Below, piece by piece: positions 1-9,059 of a stretch of 61,944 nucleotides of DNA. Each line of letters starts with the position of its first letter. Position 1 is the first letter of the stretch. Origin of the DNA: an uncultured Lachnospiraceae bacterium (GTDB lineage Bacteria; Bacillota; Clostridia; Lachnospirales; Lachnospiraceae); contig CATLGV010000023.1 of assembly GCA_949948735.1 (NCBI GenBank), positions 1 to 61,944 on the forward strand, read 5' to 3'. Both the position numbers and the translations under genes were made by a program. Below the pieces are notes generated by a model, which was not told the DNA's origin, ran no database searches, and worked only from the letters and a program-made list of their open reading frames with translations.

Positions 1-170
1 CCTTATATAAGGCATCTCTCAAATATCCCGTCTCCCGCTTCCGGTCTCTTTACTTTTAGGTTTTGTTCTCTGAATATTCTTCTTAGAATTTTCAGGGTCG
101 CATTACTGTTTATTTGTCAAGGTTCTGTTTTGTATGACATTTTGATACCTAAAATACAAGATATCAAAGC
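1..170. other. Intergenic sequence at window edge
   Basis: No open frame with a ribosome site and no recognisable RNA was seen here. The stretch lies downstream of the tRNA-Ser pair on the minus strand. I saw no convincing hairpin terminator for the tRNA transcript. Confidence 0.5.
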
Positions 171-259
171 GGAGAAGATGGGATTTGAACCCATGCGCCG
201 CTTTTAACGACCTACTCCCTTTCCAGGGGAGCCCCTTCGGCCAGCTTGGGTACTTCTCC
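171..259 (-). tRNA. tRNA-Ser (anticodon GGA)
   Basis: Read on the minus strand, this 89-nt segment folds as a class II tRNA. The acceptor arms are GGAGAAG and CTTCTCC, there is a long variable arm, and the T loop is TTCAAAT. The anticodon stem GGGAG/CTCCC frames the loop CTGGAAA, so the anticodon is GGA and it reads UCC/UCU serine codons. CCA is not encoded. It follows the tRNA-Ser(UGA) by 24 nt and probably shares its transcript. Confidence 0.95.
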
Positions 260-283
260 AAGAAGCAGAAAAATCATCTAAAC

Positions 284-368
284 GGAGAGGGTGGGATTCG
301 AACCCACGCGCCCTTGCGGACAAACGGTTTTCAAGACCGCCTCGTTATGACCACTTCGATACCTCTCC
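284..368 (-). tRNA. tRNA-Ser (anticodon TGA)
   Basis: An 85-nt class II tRNA on the minus strand with acceptor arms GGAGAGG and CCTCTCC and T loop TTCGAAT. The anticodon loop CTTGAAA gives anticodon TGA, reading UCA and related serine codons. The extra arm is long, as expected for tRNA-Ser. It is the first gene of a two-tRNA unit driven by the promoter at 429-457. Confidence 0.95.
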
Positions 369-428
369 ACTTCATATTATATTGTCGTAATCCTGCTTTG
401 TGCCTGCCTTACCAGCAGTGCAAGATTT

Positions 429-457
429 ATTATAGACAAACGCACTTTTTTTGTCAA
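429..457 (-). promoter_or_regulatory. Sigma-A promoter of the tRNA-Ser pair
   Basis: The minus strand reads TTGACA, a 17-nt spacer, then TATAAT: a perfect consensus sigma-A promoter about 60 nt upstream of tRNA-Ser(TGA). A strong constitutive promoter is what a tRNA unit needs. Confidence 0.85.
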
Positions 458-553
458 CAACTTTTTTCATTTTTTTGAATGATTTTCCAGAATGCCTTTG
501 CCTGCGTTTTTTTCGCGTGGATTTACCGGGAAATATGCCGCGCGGAAAACACT

Positions 554-1285
554 TTAATCGGCTTTTCCCCGTATATGCTTCATAAAAACCAGCGCGATAT
601 CCAGATCCTCGGGCGTAGTAAGCTTGATATTATAATAAGAGCCTTCGACTAGCTTTACCGGCGTTTGGGAAAAATATTCAACCACCATTGCGTCATCCGT
701 AATATTTACGCCCTTCGCCAGCAGCTCCCGCTCCTGAGCCAGCAGCGTTTCATATGCCGTTGTTATCAATGTCTTCTCAAAGACCTGCGGCGTTTGTATC
801 TGCCATACCAGGGAGCGCGCCGGCGTACTTGCCACATTGCCCGCCGCGTCCGAAATCTTTACGGTATCCTTTACCGGCATCCCTACCACACATGCCTTTG
901 CGGCCTTTACCGCGTCAAGCGCGCGCTTTAACATTTCTTCATTAATAAAGGGTCTGGCGCCGTCGTGTATCAGCACATAGTCGCACGGGCGGGAAATGGC
1001 CCTCAGGCCGTTTGCCACGGAATGATACCGCTCCCTGCCGCCCTCGACAACAGTTCTTATTTTGGTGAAATCGTATTTTTCGACGATCTCCTTCCTGCAA
1101 AACGCTTCTTCATTCTCTCCCACAACAAGAACAATGTCGTCGACAAAGCTGTCCTCAAATACCTTTAGCGCATAGTATAGAACAGGCTTGTCCTCTATCA
1201 GCAGGTACTGCTTATGCACGCTGCTCTTCATCCGCTTTCCCTGACCTGCCGCCAAAACAATCGCCGTCGTTCTTATTTTGTCCAT
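554..1285 (-). CDS. ispD: 2-C-methyl-D-erythritol 4-phosphate cytidylyltransferase
   Basis: IspD couples MEP to CTP, giving CDP-ME in the cytoplasmic MEP pathway of isoprenoid synthesis. The 243-residue length fits the family. The N-terminal nucleotide-binding loop AIVLAAGQGKRM (residues 8-19) with the downstream lysine of the HKQY motif, the DGARPF motif near residue 108, and the VKDTVK segment are all IspD signatures. It is the last gene of a minus-strand run (tsaE-tsaB-rimI-rnz-unknown-tsaD-ispD), 49 nt after tsaD, so probably co-transcribed. No poly-U hairpin was obvious downstream. Confidence 0.93.
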   Translation of the reverse strand: MDKIRTTAIVLAAGQGKRMKSSVHKQYLLIEDKPVLYYALKVFEDSFVDDIVLVVGENEEAFCRKEIVEKYDFTKIRTVVEGGRERYHSVANGLRAISRPCDYVLIHDGARPFINEEMLKRALDAVKAAKACVVGMPVKDTVKISDAAGNVASTPARSLVWQIQTPQVFEKTLITTAYETLLAQERELLAKGVNITDDAMVVEYFSQTPVKLVEGSYYNIKLTTPEDLDIALVFMKHIRGKAD

Positions 1286-1334
1286 TTCTGTAACCGCGCT
1301 CCCCTCTTAAAGGTTGAAAGCTTTATTTTCAGCT

Positions 1335-2369
1335 TTACCGCTCCCCCAGCTTCAGATTCGGAATCGCGTTCAAATCGTATCCGCTGCGCGTCCCCCTGAT
1401 ATATTCATAATATCCTGCCGCTCCTATCATCGCCGCGTTATCAGTACAGAGTATGGGCGAGGGATGATAAAACGCAATGTTATTCTGCGCGCACGCCTTC
1501 TCAAAGGCTGCACGCAATGCGCCGTTTGACGCCACGCCGCCCGCAATCGCAAGCTTATCGAAGCCGTACTCTGCTGCCGCCGCCAGCGCGTGCTCCACAA
1601 GCACATCGACAACGGCATGCTGAAAGGATGCCGCCACGTCCGCCCGGCAGACCTCTATCCCCTTCATCTCACAGGAATTTAAATAATTCAGCACTGCGGA
1701 TTTTAATCCGCTGAAGCTGAAATCATACTGCGAATCCCCAACCTTTGCGCGTGGAAACTGTACGGCGTCCGGATTCCCCTCCTTTGACAGCCTGTCAATC
1801 TTAGGGCCTCCGGGGTATCCCAGCCCCAGCGCGCGCGCCACCTTGTCAAAAGCCTCGCCGGCGGCGTCGTCCCTTGTGCGCCCCAATATTTCGTAAACAC
1901 CGTAATCCTTTACCGAAACGAGATGCGTATGTCCGCCGGACACCACAAGACAGGCAAACGGAGGCTCCAGCTCCTTGTTCTCTATAAAATTCGCACTGAT
2001 ATGCCCTTCTATATGATGGACGCCGACAAGCGGCTTACCCGCAGCAAAGCTGAGCGCCTTTGCCGCAGACACCCCGACAAGCAGCGCACCGACAAGTCCC
2101 GGGCCATAGGTCACGGCAACCGCGGTAATCTCATCCAGCGTAACCTGCGCCGTATTCAACGCCTCCTCAATCACCTGATTGATTCTCTCTATATGCTTTC
2201 TGGATGCAATTTCCGGTACGACGCCGCCGTAAGCCGCGTGAATCTCTATCTGCGACGAGATAATATTGGATAAAACCTCGCGGCCGTTCTTTACAACGGC
2301 TGCCGCCGTCTCATCACAGGAGCTCTCAATTGCCAGAATCAACACGTCCTGTTTTGCTGTCTCTTCCAT
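1335..2369 (-). CDS. tsaD: tRNA N6-adenosine threonylcarbamoyltransferase
   Basis: TsaD transfers the threonylcarbamoyl group to A37 of ANN-decoding tRNAs (t6A), working with TsaB and TsaE, both encoded just upstream in this cluster. The protein has 344 residues, typical for TsaD. The start [12 protein letters not shown] (ASKHA fold), the metal-binding HHIEGH motif near residue 110, VSGGHTHL, and the glycine-rich GYPGGPKID segment are diagnostic. The final [11 protein letters not shown] and DNAAMIG stretches complete the fold. It lies 20 nt after the unknown gene ending at 2390. Nothing unusual was seen. Confidence 0.95.
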   Translation of the reverse strand: MEETAKQDVLILAIESSCDETAAAVVKNGREVLSNIISSQIEIHAAYGGVVPEIASRKHIERINQVIEEALNTAQVTLDEITAVAVTYGPGLVGALLVGVSAAKALSFAAGKPLVGVHHIEGHISANFIENKELEPPFACLVVSGGHTHLVSVKDYGVYEILGRTRDDAAGEAFDKVARALGLGYPGGPKIDRLSKEGNPDAVQFPRAKVGDSQYDFSFSGLKSAVLNYLNSCEMKGIEVCRADVAASFQHAVVDVLVEHALAAAAEYGFDKLAIAGGVASNGALRAAFEKACAQNNIAFYHPSPILCTDNAAMIGAAGYYEYIRGTRSGYDLNAIPNLKLGER

Positions 2370-2389
2370 ATCCGTCCTTTATGCCTTTC

Positions 2390-2974
2390 TTATTCATTTA
2401 CCGCATCATCGGCAATCTCAAAGCCCAGGATCTTCCAATGTCCGGTAGCCGTTTCCTTCCGCAGCATAAAAACCTGTCTTGAAGAAACGTAATTTGCGCC
2501 CGTTTTGATGGAATACGTACAATAAAGCTTCGCGCACTCCCTGCCGTCAATCGTATCGTACTGGACGTCCGTGCTTGCAGACGGCGTATAGGTCACAATC
2601 GAATAACCGTTATTACGCATATCCTCAACATCCTTTGCCAGATCCTTGACATACTGCTCGCGCGGATTGTTCTCAACAAGCTCGTCGTCATAAATCGCAA
2701 GGAGCTTATCCGCAAGCTTCTGCAGCTCCTCGTCCGTATAGGATTCATTGTAAACGCATTTTGAAATGTCACTGTAATACTTTACGACCTCCTTGGGCGT
2801 AGGCGGATAATTTGTCTCGAGATTGCGCAGCAATATATCCTGTACCGTGGAAACCTGGGTTTCCTTCTGGGTCTTTTCCTTATTAGAAAGATAGAAATAA
2901 TATCCCCCGATAAGCGCTGCCAGAATAATAACAATAATAATTGTCTTTAATTTCCCACCGTTTGATTTCGTCAT
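2390..2974 (-). CDS. Membrane-anchored protein of unknown function
   Basis: I do not recognise a functional family. The 194-residue product has a short basic N-terminus (MTKSNGGKLK), one hydrophobic segment at about residues 11-28, and then a soluble, acidic domain that should lie outside the membrane. The ATG at 2974 was chosen because a good site (AAGGGGATGAGAGC) precedes it; a longer frame exists but would overlap rnz deeply. It starts 4 nt after the rnz stop, so the two are translationally close. Its position among tRNA-processing genes gives no firm hint of function, since such clusters collect unrelated housekeeping genes. Confidence 0.75.
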   Translation of the reverse strand: MTKSNGGKLKTIIIVIILAALIGGYYFYLSNKEKTQKETQVSTVQDILLRNLETNYPPTPKEVVKYYSDISKCVYNESYTDEELQKLADKLLAIYDDELVENNPREQYVKDLAKDVEDMRNNGYSIVTYTPSASTDVQYDTIDGRECAKLYCTYSIKTGANYVSSRQVFMLRKETATGHWKILGFEIADDAVNE

Positions 2975-2978
2975 GCTC

Positions 2979-3914
2979 TCATCCCCTTTGCTCATCCTCA
3001 TCCTCAAACAGAAGCGTTTCACTCCACCCGTCCCTGGCGATACAGGTATTTTCAAAAACAGCCTGCACTTCCTTCCTGTACTCCTCCGGTCTTGTAAGCG
3101 ACGGTGAATAATGGGTAAGCCACAGCTTTGGCACGCCTGCCTGCTTTGCCATCTGCGCCGCCTCATAGAAGGTCATGTGCTTATATTCCTTTGCCTTTTC
3201 CTTCTTATCCGGCTCCCCGTACATTCCCTCGCAGATAAACAAATCCGCACCCGCAGCATTTCTGACAATACTGTCAGCAGGCCGTGAGTCCGTGCAGTAG
3301 GTTACCTTCAGCCCCCTGCGCGGTTCTCCCATAACCAGATCCGGCGTATAGACCCCTTCCGGAAGCGTTATGGTCTCTCCCTTTTGCAGGCGTCCCCAGT
3401 ATTGCCGCTCAAGGCCCAGTGCAAGCGCCTTTTCCAACTGGAATTTGCCCTTGCGCTCTATCACAATACTGTAGCCGTAGCAGGTAACGTTGTGATTGAC
3501 GCGGAAGGCTTCGATGCGAAAGCCCTCAAATGAAAATACCTGCTCCGTTCCGGTAATTTCCATATACTGTATCTCAAAGGGAAGCTCGGGCGCTATCACC
3601 CGCAGCGCATTCACCACCCGCGCAAGCCCCTTGGGCCCTATCATCAAAAGCGGCGTTGTCTTCTCTGCGTTTCCCATTGTCAAAAGCATGCCCGGCAGTC
3701 CCCCGATGTGGTCCGCATGATAATGCGTAAAGCACATAATATCAATCGGCTTGGGACTCCAGCCCTTTTCCTTCATGGCAATCTGCGTCCCCTCGCCGCA
3801 GTCTATGAGTATGCCGGTCCCGTTGTACCGTGCCATCAGGGAGGTCAGCCATCTGTATGGAAGCGGCATCATCCCGCCGGTTCCAAGTAAACATATATCC
3901 AGTATTTTAATCAC
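2979..3914 (-). CDS. rnz: Ribonuclease Z (tRNA 3' endonuclease)
   Basis: RNase Z is a metallo-beta-lactamase-fold nuclease that trims tRNA precursors without encoded CCA; both tRNA-Ser genes here lack CCA. The zinc-binding motif THYHADHIGG (HxHxDH) sits near residue 62, YCTDSRP near 207 provides a metal ligand, and the C-terminal LTHYSP supplies another histidine. The 311-residue length matches the short bacterial form. The start is GTG and overlaps the end of rimI by 8 nt, indicating coupled translation. A flexible-arm insert is present between the two halves (about residues 150-195). Confidence 0.92.
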   Translation of the reverse strand: MIKILDICLLGTGGMMPLPYRWLTSLMARYNGTGILIDCGEGTQIAMKEKGWSPKPIDIMCFTHYHADHIGGLPGMLLTMGNAEKTTPLLMIGPKGLARVVNALRVIAPELPFEIQYMEITGTEQVFSFEGFRIEAFRVNHNVTCYGYSIVIERKGKFQLEKALALGLERQYWGRLQKGETITLPEGVYTPDLVMGEPRRGLKVTYCTDSRPADSIVRNAAGADLFICEGMYGEPDKKEKAKEYKHMTFYEAAQMAKQAGVPKLWLTHYSPSLTRPEEYRKEVQAVFENTCIARDGWSETLLFEDEDEQRG

Positions 3915-4383
3915 CCTGCCTTTCCGTCAGCCGCATGACAACCGCGTCGTCTTTGGGTTTCTCATAGAAATTGGGCCTGATACCCGCCGAAACGAATCCG
4001 AGCTTCTCGTATAAACCGATTGCCGCCGCATTTTTGCGCCGCACTTCAAGGAGAAAGGTGTGGATCCCCCGCAGTCTGCCGATACGGATAAGCTCCTGCA
4101 GAAGCGCCGTCGCAACATGCTGTCCTCTGTACCCGGCGCGAACCGCCACATTGGTAATATCCCCTTCACCTGTTATATCGGTAAGCACGCATCCGCCGAT
4201 AACCTTTTTCCCCGCATCATTTGGACTGTCCAGAACTGCCGCGAGGTAAACGCGGTTCTTACTGGTCAGTATTTCCTCGAAAGCCTTATACTGCCACGGC
4301 ATTGAAAAGCATTCCGCCTCCAGCGCCGCCGCTTCCTCCAGATCCCCGGGCTGCAGCCCGCGTATATGGTATTGCAGCATCAT
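3907..4383 (-). CDS. rimI: Ribosomal protein S18-alanine N-acetyltransferase
   Basis: RimI is a GNAT enzyme that acetylates the N-terminal alanine of ribosomal protein S18 from acetyl-CoA. The 158-residue product begins MMLQYHIRGL. It carries the acetyl-CoA loop VRAGYRGQHVATALL (R/Q-x-x-G-x-A) and a C-terminal YEKLGFV motif. The ATG at 4383 overlaps the tsaB stop as ATGA, the classical coupled arrangement, and is preferred over a much longer frame running back into tsaB. The tsaB-rimI-tsaD neighbourhood is a common bacterial cluster. A related GNAT of unknown target cannot be excluded. Confidence 0.85.
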   Translation of the reverse strand: MMLQYHIRGLQPGDLEEAAALEAECFSMPWQYKAFEEILTSKNRVYLAAVLDSPNDAGKKVIGGCVLTDITGEGDITNVAVRAGYRGQHVATALLQELIRIGRLRGIHTFLLEVRRKNAAAIGLYEKLGFVSAGIRPNFYEKPKDDAVVMRLTERQGD

Positions 4384-5102
4384 ACTGGCGCACCCGCTTC
4401 CTTTGCATGGTGCAGCGCCTTCTCCCGTTCCGCCTGTGACAGGCGCAGGTACTCCGGCGCGTGCTCCGCAGCCGTCTGGCTGATCCCCTTCGCCAGAAGC
4501 TCGGCGCCCAAAACACCCACGCATGCCGCGCGCTGCCGGTTACAGCTTGCCGGCGCAAAGCTGTGCGCCACCGTTATCAGTGCGGAAAGCGTTTCACGAT
4601 AAACCGGTACGCCGTCCCCCAGAAAAATAACCGGCCGGTCCATCGCGTTAATCCGCCGCGCAAGCTCCCCGATATCCATCGCGGACTGCTTCTCCAAGAT
4701 CTGCAGCGCATCCCCCTCGAAGGTATATATGCCTGTATATACCTGATTCCTGCGGGCATCCATCAGCGGACAAATCAGCCTGCTGTTCCCGTATAGATTA
4801 TATGCCAGCGCATCTACCGTGGGGACCGGGATAATCGGAATATCCAGCGCAAGCCCCAGGCCCTTGGCCGTGGCCGAGCCAATCCGCAGGCCCGTAAACG
4901 ACCCCGGCCCCGCCGCAACCGCAATCGCGTCTATCGTTGACAGCTCCAGCTGTGTCATTTGTTTTATCTCCTCCAGCATCGGCAGGAGCGTCTGCGAATG
5001 GGTCTTTTTGTAATTCGTGGTGTACTCCGCGACGGTTACTCCGTCCTCTATAATCGCAGCCGAGGCAACAAGGCCTGAGCTGTCCAGTGCAAGAAGCTTC
5101 AT
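4380..5102 (-). CDS. tsaB: tRNA threonylcarbamoyladenosine biosynthesis protein TsaB
   Basis: TsaB is the catalytically inactive ASKHA partner of TsaD in t6A synthesis. The 240-residue length is normal. The N-terminal ALDSSGLVASAAI and the GPGSFTGLRIG motif near residue 67 are the hallmark segments. It precedes rimI with an ATGA overlap and follows tsaE by 79 nt. The full t6A set except TsaC/Sua5 is thus encoded within 4.3 kb. Confidence 0.93.
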   Translation of the reverse strand: MKLLALDSSGLVASAAIIEDGVTVAEYTTNYKKTHSQTLLPMLEEIKQMTQLELSTIDAIAVAAGPGSFTGLRIGSATAKGLGLALDIPIIPVPTVDALAYNLYGNSRLICPLMDARRNQVYTGIYTFEGDALQILEKQSAMDIGELARRINAMDRPVIFLGDGVPVYRETLSALITVAHSFAPASCNRQRAACVGVLGAELLAKGISQTAAEHAPEYLRLSQAEREKALHHAKEAGAPV

Positions 5103-5181
5103 AATTTATAACCATGCTCCCTTCATAGCCTGCAGGTTGGGGCTGCCAGGCACAAATTTGTGAGACTGAACCTTTTCACTT

Positions 5182-5625
5182 TCAAGCTTCCGTCTGCTCA
5201 ATCACTATTTTCCTGTAGTCGCAGCCTTTTTCAAGGTTTTTCTCTATGCGGATGCGCTTCGCGTTTTCCGGAACAATCTCCTCAATCAGCTCCGCCCATT
5301 CAATAATGCAGAGCCCGTCTCCGTAGAAATAGTCCTCGTATCCGATCTCGTCCATCTCCTCCACGTCCCCGATGCGGTAAGCGTCAAAATGGTAAAGCGG
5401 GAGTCTTCCCTCCTCATAAATCTGCACAATGGTAAACGTGGGACTGTTGACAGACTCCCGAATCCCGAGTCCTGCCGCAACGCCCTGGGCAAATACGGTC
5501 TTGCCGGCGCCAAGATCTCCGCTCAGCGTATAGATATCCCCCCGCACAGCCTGCCGCCCTATCTGTTCTCCGGCAGCAAAGGTTTCCCCGGGGCTGTTTG
5601 TCTCGATGCAAATCTCTCTGTTCAT
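5182..5625 (-). CDS. tsaE: tRNA threonylcarbamoyladenosine biosynthesis ATPase TsaE
   Basis: TsaE is the small P-loop ATPase that drives turnover of the TsaBD complex. It has Walker A GDLGAGKT near residue 37 and the family segment SPTFTIVQIYEE...YHFDAYR. An ATG at 5625 gives 147 residues beginning MNREICIETN. An upstream TTG at 5664 is in frame and overlaps the stop of the previous gene (TTGA). I prefer the ATG because family members begin at about this point, but the TTG cannot be ruled out. Co-directional with tsaB. Confidence 0.9.
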   Translation of the reverse strand: MNREICIETNSPGETFAAGEQIGRQAVRGDIYTLSGDLGAGKTVFAQGVAAGLGIRESVNSPTFTIVQIYEEGRLPLYHFDAYRIGDVEEMDEIGYEDYFYGDGLCIIEWAELIEEIVPENAKRIRIEKNLEKGCDYRKIVIEQTEA

Positions 5626-5660
5626 AACCTCAAAGCCCTCTTTCCCGTCTGCCTGCGGAC

Positions 5661-6140
5661 TCAAAAGCGTATTTTTACTTTCTTTGGCGGCATATGTGTG
5701 GAAATCATCTGTATCAGCGCAGTCCTGTGCTCTCCCAGATCCGCCTTGGGAAAGATGGACGCCGTCGTTCTCGAGGTATACAGAATAATACTCCTTCCTG
5801 TTGACACCGCCTTCACGCAGCTCTCCCAGCTCTGGTTCTCTGCACTTTCCCCCTGTGAAACAAAGATGCCCTCCTCCGTCAGCTTATAATGGAGCGGCTC
5901 CTTAAAGGCAGGCGTATTCAGCACCTGACGCTGCGCCCGCACAAAGAGCGTGCAAGGCAGATAGCCGATCATCACAACCCCCGCAATCAGATAAATCGGA
6001 TACTTTGTGGAGGCAAACGCAATCAGCGCCAAAACACCCGCTATTGTTCCAAGCATCCCCGATAAGCCGGTGTATGTATGATAAAGCAAATAATCATAAA
6101 GCGCGCCTGCCGTCACCTTCACATCAAACTCAAGCTCCAT
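5661..6140 (-). CDS. YcxB-like membrane protein
   Basis: A 159-residue protein with two adjacent transmembrane segments (about residues 28-44 and 50-65) followed by a C-terminal soluble domain of about 80 residues containing VSQGESAENQSWESC. This layout, with a tryptophan-containing strand after two membrane helices, resembles YcxB-family proteins of Firmicutes, whose role is unknown. The ATG at 6140 has the site GGGAGGGAT. Its stop overlaps a possible TTG start of tsaE, so it may head the tsaE operon. Confidence 0.7.
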   Translation of the reverse strand: MELEFDVKVTAGALYDYLLYHTYTGLSGMLGTIAGVLALIAFASTKYPIYLIAGVVMIGYLPCTLFVRAQRQVLNTPAFKEPLHYKLTEEGIFVSQGESAENQSWESCVKAVSTGRSIILYTSRTTASIFPKADLGEHRTALIQMISTHMPPKKVKIRF

Positions 6141-6176
6141 CGTATCCCTCCCGTCTCTCTGTCTGTAAACGATTAT

Positions 6177-6208
6177 AAGCACCTGCTTTACAGTCAAAGC
6201 AGGTGCTT
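6177..6208 (-). terminator. Perfect hairpin between two minus-strand units
   Basis: AAGCACCTGCTTT and AAAGCAGGTGCTT form a 13-bp perfect stem with a 6-nt loop, between the ABC permease (ends 6287) and the YcxB-like gene. There is no poly-U run on either strand, so it may be a factor-dependent terminator or an mRNA-end stabiliser. Confidence 0.5.
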
Positions 6209-6286
6209 TCAAATATGCACTTTTCCTCCTTACAGTATACCAAAAAGCAGTCAAAGTGCAAGCAAATCCTTATGATTTCCGCAGAT

Positions 6287-7522
6287 CTATTCATGCCGCA
6301 GCGCCTCAATCGGGCTGAGTCCTGCCGCTTTCCGTGCCGGATATATGCCAAAGAAGATACCGATCAGGGAAGAAAAGCCTGTCGCGGTCAAAACCACCTT
6401 GGGATCCACCATAGCCTGAATATTTCCCATTCCCATCATCCCTACCAGACTGCACACGCCCTTTGCGCCCAGCACGCCCAGAACTATCCCCGCAAAGCCG
6501 CCAATCAGCGTGATAATGACGGCCTCCATCAGAAACTGGAACAGGATAGAGCCTGTTTTGGCGCCCAGCGCCTTGCGGATGCCGATTTCCTTGGTCCGCT
6601 CGGTCACAGACACCAGCATGATATTCATAACGCCGATACCGCCGACAATCAGGGCAATCGCCGCTACCAGCATGACGAAAATCGTCACATAATTGAGCAC
6701 ATCGCTGATCTGATCGATCTGGCTCGCCATATCATATACGTTGATAATATCCTTTCCGCGCACATTGTACCGCGCTTCCAGCAGATTAATGACCTGTCTG
6801 GAAATGCCCTGCACATATTCGGAAGCGTCGCAGAACACAAAAAACGACGAAAATTTTTCCGTATAATAGCCATACACGGATTCCAGCACGGTAATCGGAA
6901 TTTCAAGCTCAACGTCCGCGTTTGAAAAAACCATGTTTTTCGCGGCGGAATCGTTATCCTTACGGATGCCCACAATGGTGTATTCCTGCGTAATACCGTA
7001 GAGCGTCATGCTGACCTCCATCCCCAGCACATCCGTGGAGCCGAACAGCTTTTTGGCCCCCTTTTCAGAGATAACGCACACCTTGCTCCCCTTCTGGCAC
7101 TCGTCCTTTGTAAAGTACCGGCCCCTGACCAGCGGCGCGGTATTATAATATTGAAGGGATTCGTTGCCAAAATACGGCGCCGCGGTAAAGCTTCCCTTAT
7201 TGCTCTGCGCCCATCCGTTAAACATCCACAAATCCGTAGCGCCCTTGACGTGCCCGACCTTCTCCAAAAGCATATCCAGGTCGTCGTCCGTAAACATAAT
7301 CTCAGCTTCGTCCTCCGGCGTTTCCGCGTAAATCTGCACATATCCGCCCACCAGCGCGTCAAGCTGTCCGCTGATACCGCTTTTGATGCCGTTTCCCGCC
7401 GAGACAATGAGAATAACGGAGGAAATACCGATGATTATGCCCAGCATCGTCAGAAAGGAGCGTCCCTTATTGCTCTTAATGTTCATAAGGGCTATTTTAA
7501 TATACTCAAAAACCCTGGTCAT
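6287..7522 (-). CDS. MacB-type ABC transporter permease
   Basis: This 411-residue FtsX/MacB-type permease has one N-terminal transmembrane segment (about 20-42, FLTMLGIIIGISSVILIV), a large extracellular MacB core domain, and three C-terminal helices (about 280-400). The motif ERTKEIGIRKALGAK between helices 2 and 3 is the usual coupling segment. It ends a three-gene unit: ATPase, membrane-fusion adaptor, permease. In Firmicutes such trios export peptides or antimicrobial compounds; the substrate here cannot be deduced. Confidence 0.88.
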   Translation of the reverse strand: MTRVFEYIKIALMNIKSNKGRSFLTMLGIIIGISSVILIVSAGNGIKSGISGQLDALVGGYVQIYAETPEDEAEIMFTDDDLDMLLEKVGHVKGATDLWMFNGWAQSNKGSFTAAPYFGNESLQYYNTAPLVRGRYFTKDECQKGSKVCVISEKGAKKLFGSTDVLGMEVSMTLYGITQEYTIVGIRKDNDSAAKNMVFSNADVELEIPITVLESVYGYYTEKFSSFFVFCDASEYVQGISRQVINLLEARYNVRGKDIINVYDMASQIDQISDVLNYVTIFVMLVAAIALIVGGIGVMNIMLVSVTERTKEIGIRKALGAKTGSILFQFLMEAVIITLIGGFAGIVLGVLGAKGVCSLVGMMGMGNIQAMVDPKVVLTATGFSSLIGIFFGIYPARKAAGLSPIEALRHE

Positions 7523-7541
7523 GTCCGCCTCCTCCTCCGCG

Positions 7542-9059
7542 TCAGTTTTCCGAAGCGGAGTCTGTCAAAGCAGCCGCACCGCTGTTCATGGACATAACAG
7601 CCATTCCCTCCGCTATATCCATTCCCGCATAAGCGGAGGTGACAATCTCGTCTCCCTCTGCCAGCCCTTCCGTCACCTGTATGTACTCCTCCGATGAGAT
7701 GCCGGTCGTAATATAGCGCTTTACCAGGACGCCGCCCTCAATGATATAGCAGAACTCCCCGTTATTGTCGATATTCACAGCCTCCACCGGCACCAGCAGC
7801 ACATTCGTCTCGCTCGCCGTGAGAATCTTAAGCTTCGCCTCTATGCCGAGGTAAATATTGTCATCCGGGTTGTTGATATGTACTCTGGCACCCACCATCG
7901 GTACGCCGGAATCATTTTTCTCGGCCATGTGGTTAATCCTGGAAACTGTACCCTGATAAACTCTGCCCGAGATGGTTACTTCCACCTGCTGCCCCACGGC
8001 AAGTATCTCCAGGTCATACTTGGAAGCCTGAAAGTCGACGCCTATCTCATCGTAGCTCTCCAGCACCAGAAGCCTGGTGCCCTCCTGCGCGGGCGCGCCC
8101 TCAACAACGCTGATCTCCGTGACAACGCCGTCAAATTCCGCCACTATTCCATTCTGCACCGCCTCGTATTTCCTGTTGGCATCGGCGCTTGTCAGCTGCG
8201 TCTTCTCCTTATTGAGCTGATAGCCGGCAAGCTTGTTGTCGTTTACAATCGCCGCCTCCGCACTGGCCTTGTCGCTCTTTGCCTCCTGAAGGCGCGTCTC
8301 GCAATCGGACAGATCCTTCTTGGCCTGCGTCAGCAAATCCTCCCAGCCATAATCCGTCTTATAGTCCGCCAGCATGCTCAGCTCATTGTTCAGCCGGTTC
8401 AGTTCGTTCTGTTTCTCCGTCTTCTTCGAGAGAAGGGCCTCCATATCCGTCTCCTCGTTCGGCGTCTGAAGCGCCAGATCATAATTGTTTATTTCCTTCT
8501 CGACGCTGTAGATTTTGGCATACAAATCCGCCTTCTTTAACGCTGTCAGATCCGTAATGCCGTTGGTCAGGTCATCCACATACCGCTCGTAATTGTCGAT
8601 TCTTGCCTCGTATTCCGCGATTTCGGCCTCCGCCCGTTCAAGCTTTGCCCGCTGCTCGTTGTTATACTGAATATTGGAATTGTAATCCGCAGAGCTGATG
8701 CGGCTGTCTATCTCGCTCTGACGCTTCGCATAGGCAACCGCGTCCTCGTCAAAGCCTATGAGCAGCTCGCCCGCCCTCACAACATCGCCCTTGCTGACGC
8801 TGATGCCTTCCACCTTCACATCCGCCGGCGCAAAAAAGGTTTTTGTATTCTCCGCCGTAACGTTTCCGCTGGTGCTCAGCTCCTTCCTGATGTCCCCCGT
8901 AAACGCCTTTTCCGTATAAACCGGCACTGCCGCATCCCCTGCGTTTCTTGTGTTTACAAACACCAATGCGGCCGCCGCAAGCGCCGCTGCCAGAATTGCA
9001 ATTTTTATCCTCTTTTTTCTGCGCTTCCTTTTACCCGTATCGTTCTTATTCGTGCTCAT
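7542..9059 (-). CDS. HlyD/MacA-type efflux adaptor protein
   Basis: A membrane-fusion-type adaptor of 505 residues from the ATG at 9059. An Arg/Lys-rich start (KRKRRKKRIK) is followed by a signal-anchor helix (about 18-34). Then come a lipoyl/barrel-sandwich half near residue 60-110 (LSTSGNVTAENTKTFF), a long alpha-helical hairpin rich in Glu/Ala/Lys (about 115-305), and the returning beta domains (QVEVTISGRVYQGTVSRI). It overlaps the ATPase gene by 14 nt and precedes the permease by 19 nt. Adaptors without an outer membrane partner are standard in Gram-positive export systems of this kind. Confidence 0.86.
   Translation of the reverse strand: MSTNKNDTGKRKRRKKRIKIAILAAALAAAALVFVNTRNAGDAAVPVYTEKAFTGDIRKELSTSGNVTAENTKTFFAPADVKVEGISVSKGDVVRAGELLIGFDEDAVAYAKRQSEIDSRISSADYNSNIQYNNEQRAKLERAEAEIAEYEARIDNYERYVDDLTNGITDLTALKKADLYAKIYSVEKEINNYDLALQTPNEETDMEALLSKKTEKQNELNRLNNELSMLADYKTDYGWEDLLTQAKKDLSDCETRLQEAKSDKASAEAAIVNDNKLAGYQLNKEKTQLTSADANRKYEAVQNGIVAEFDGVVTEISVVEGAPAQEGTRLLVLESYDEIGVDFQASKYDLEILAVGQQVEVTISGRVYQGTVSRINHMAEKNDSGVPMVGARVHINNPDDNIYLGIEAKLKILTASETNVLLVPVEAVNIDNNGEFCYIIEGGVLVKRYITTGISSEEYIQVTEGLAEGDEIVTSAYAGMDIAEGMAVMSMNSGAAALTDSASEN

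Noticed and set aside
185..478. Plus-strand ORF across the tRNA genes
   Set aside because: It lies antisense over two clear tRNA-Ser genes and their promoter and has no ribosome site.
6203..7597. Long plus-strand ORFs opposite the ABC permease
   Set aside because: They are shadows of the minus-strand MacB-type gene, which has strong family motifs.
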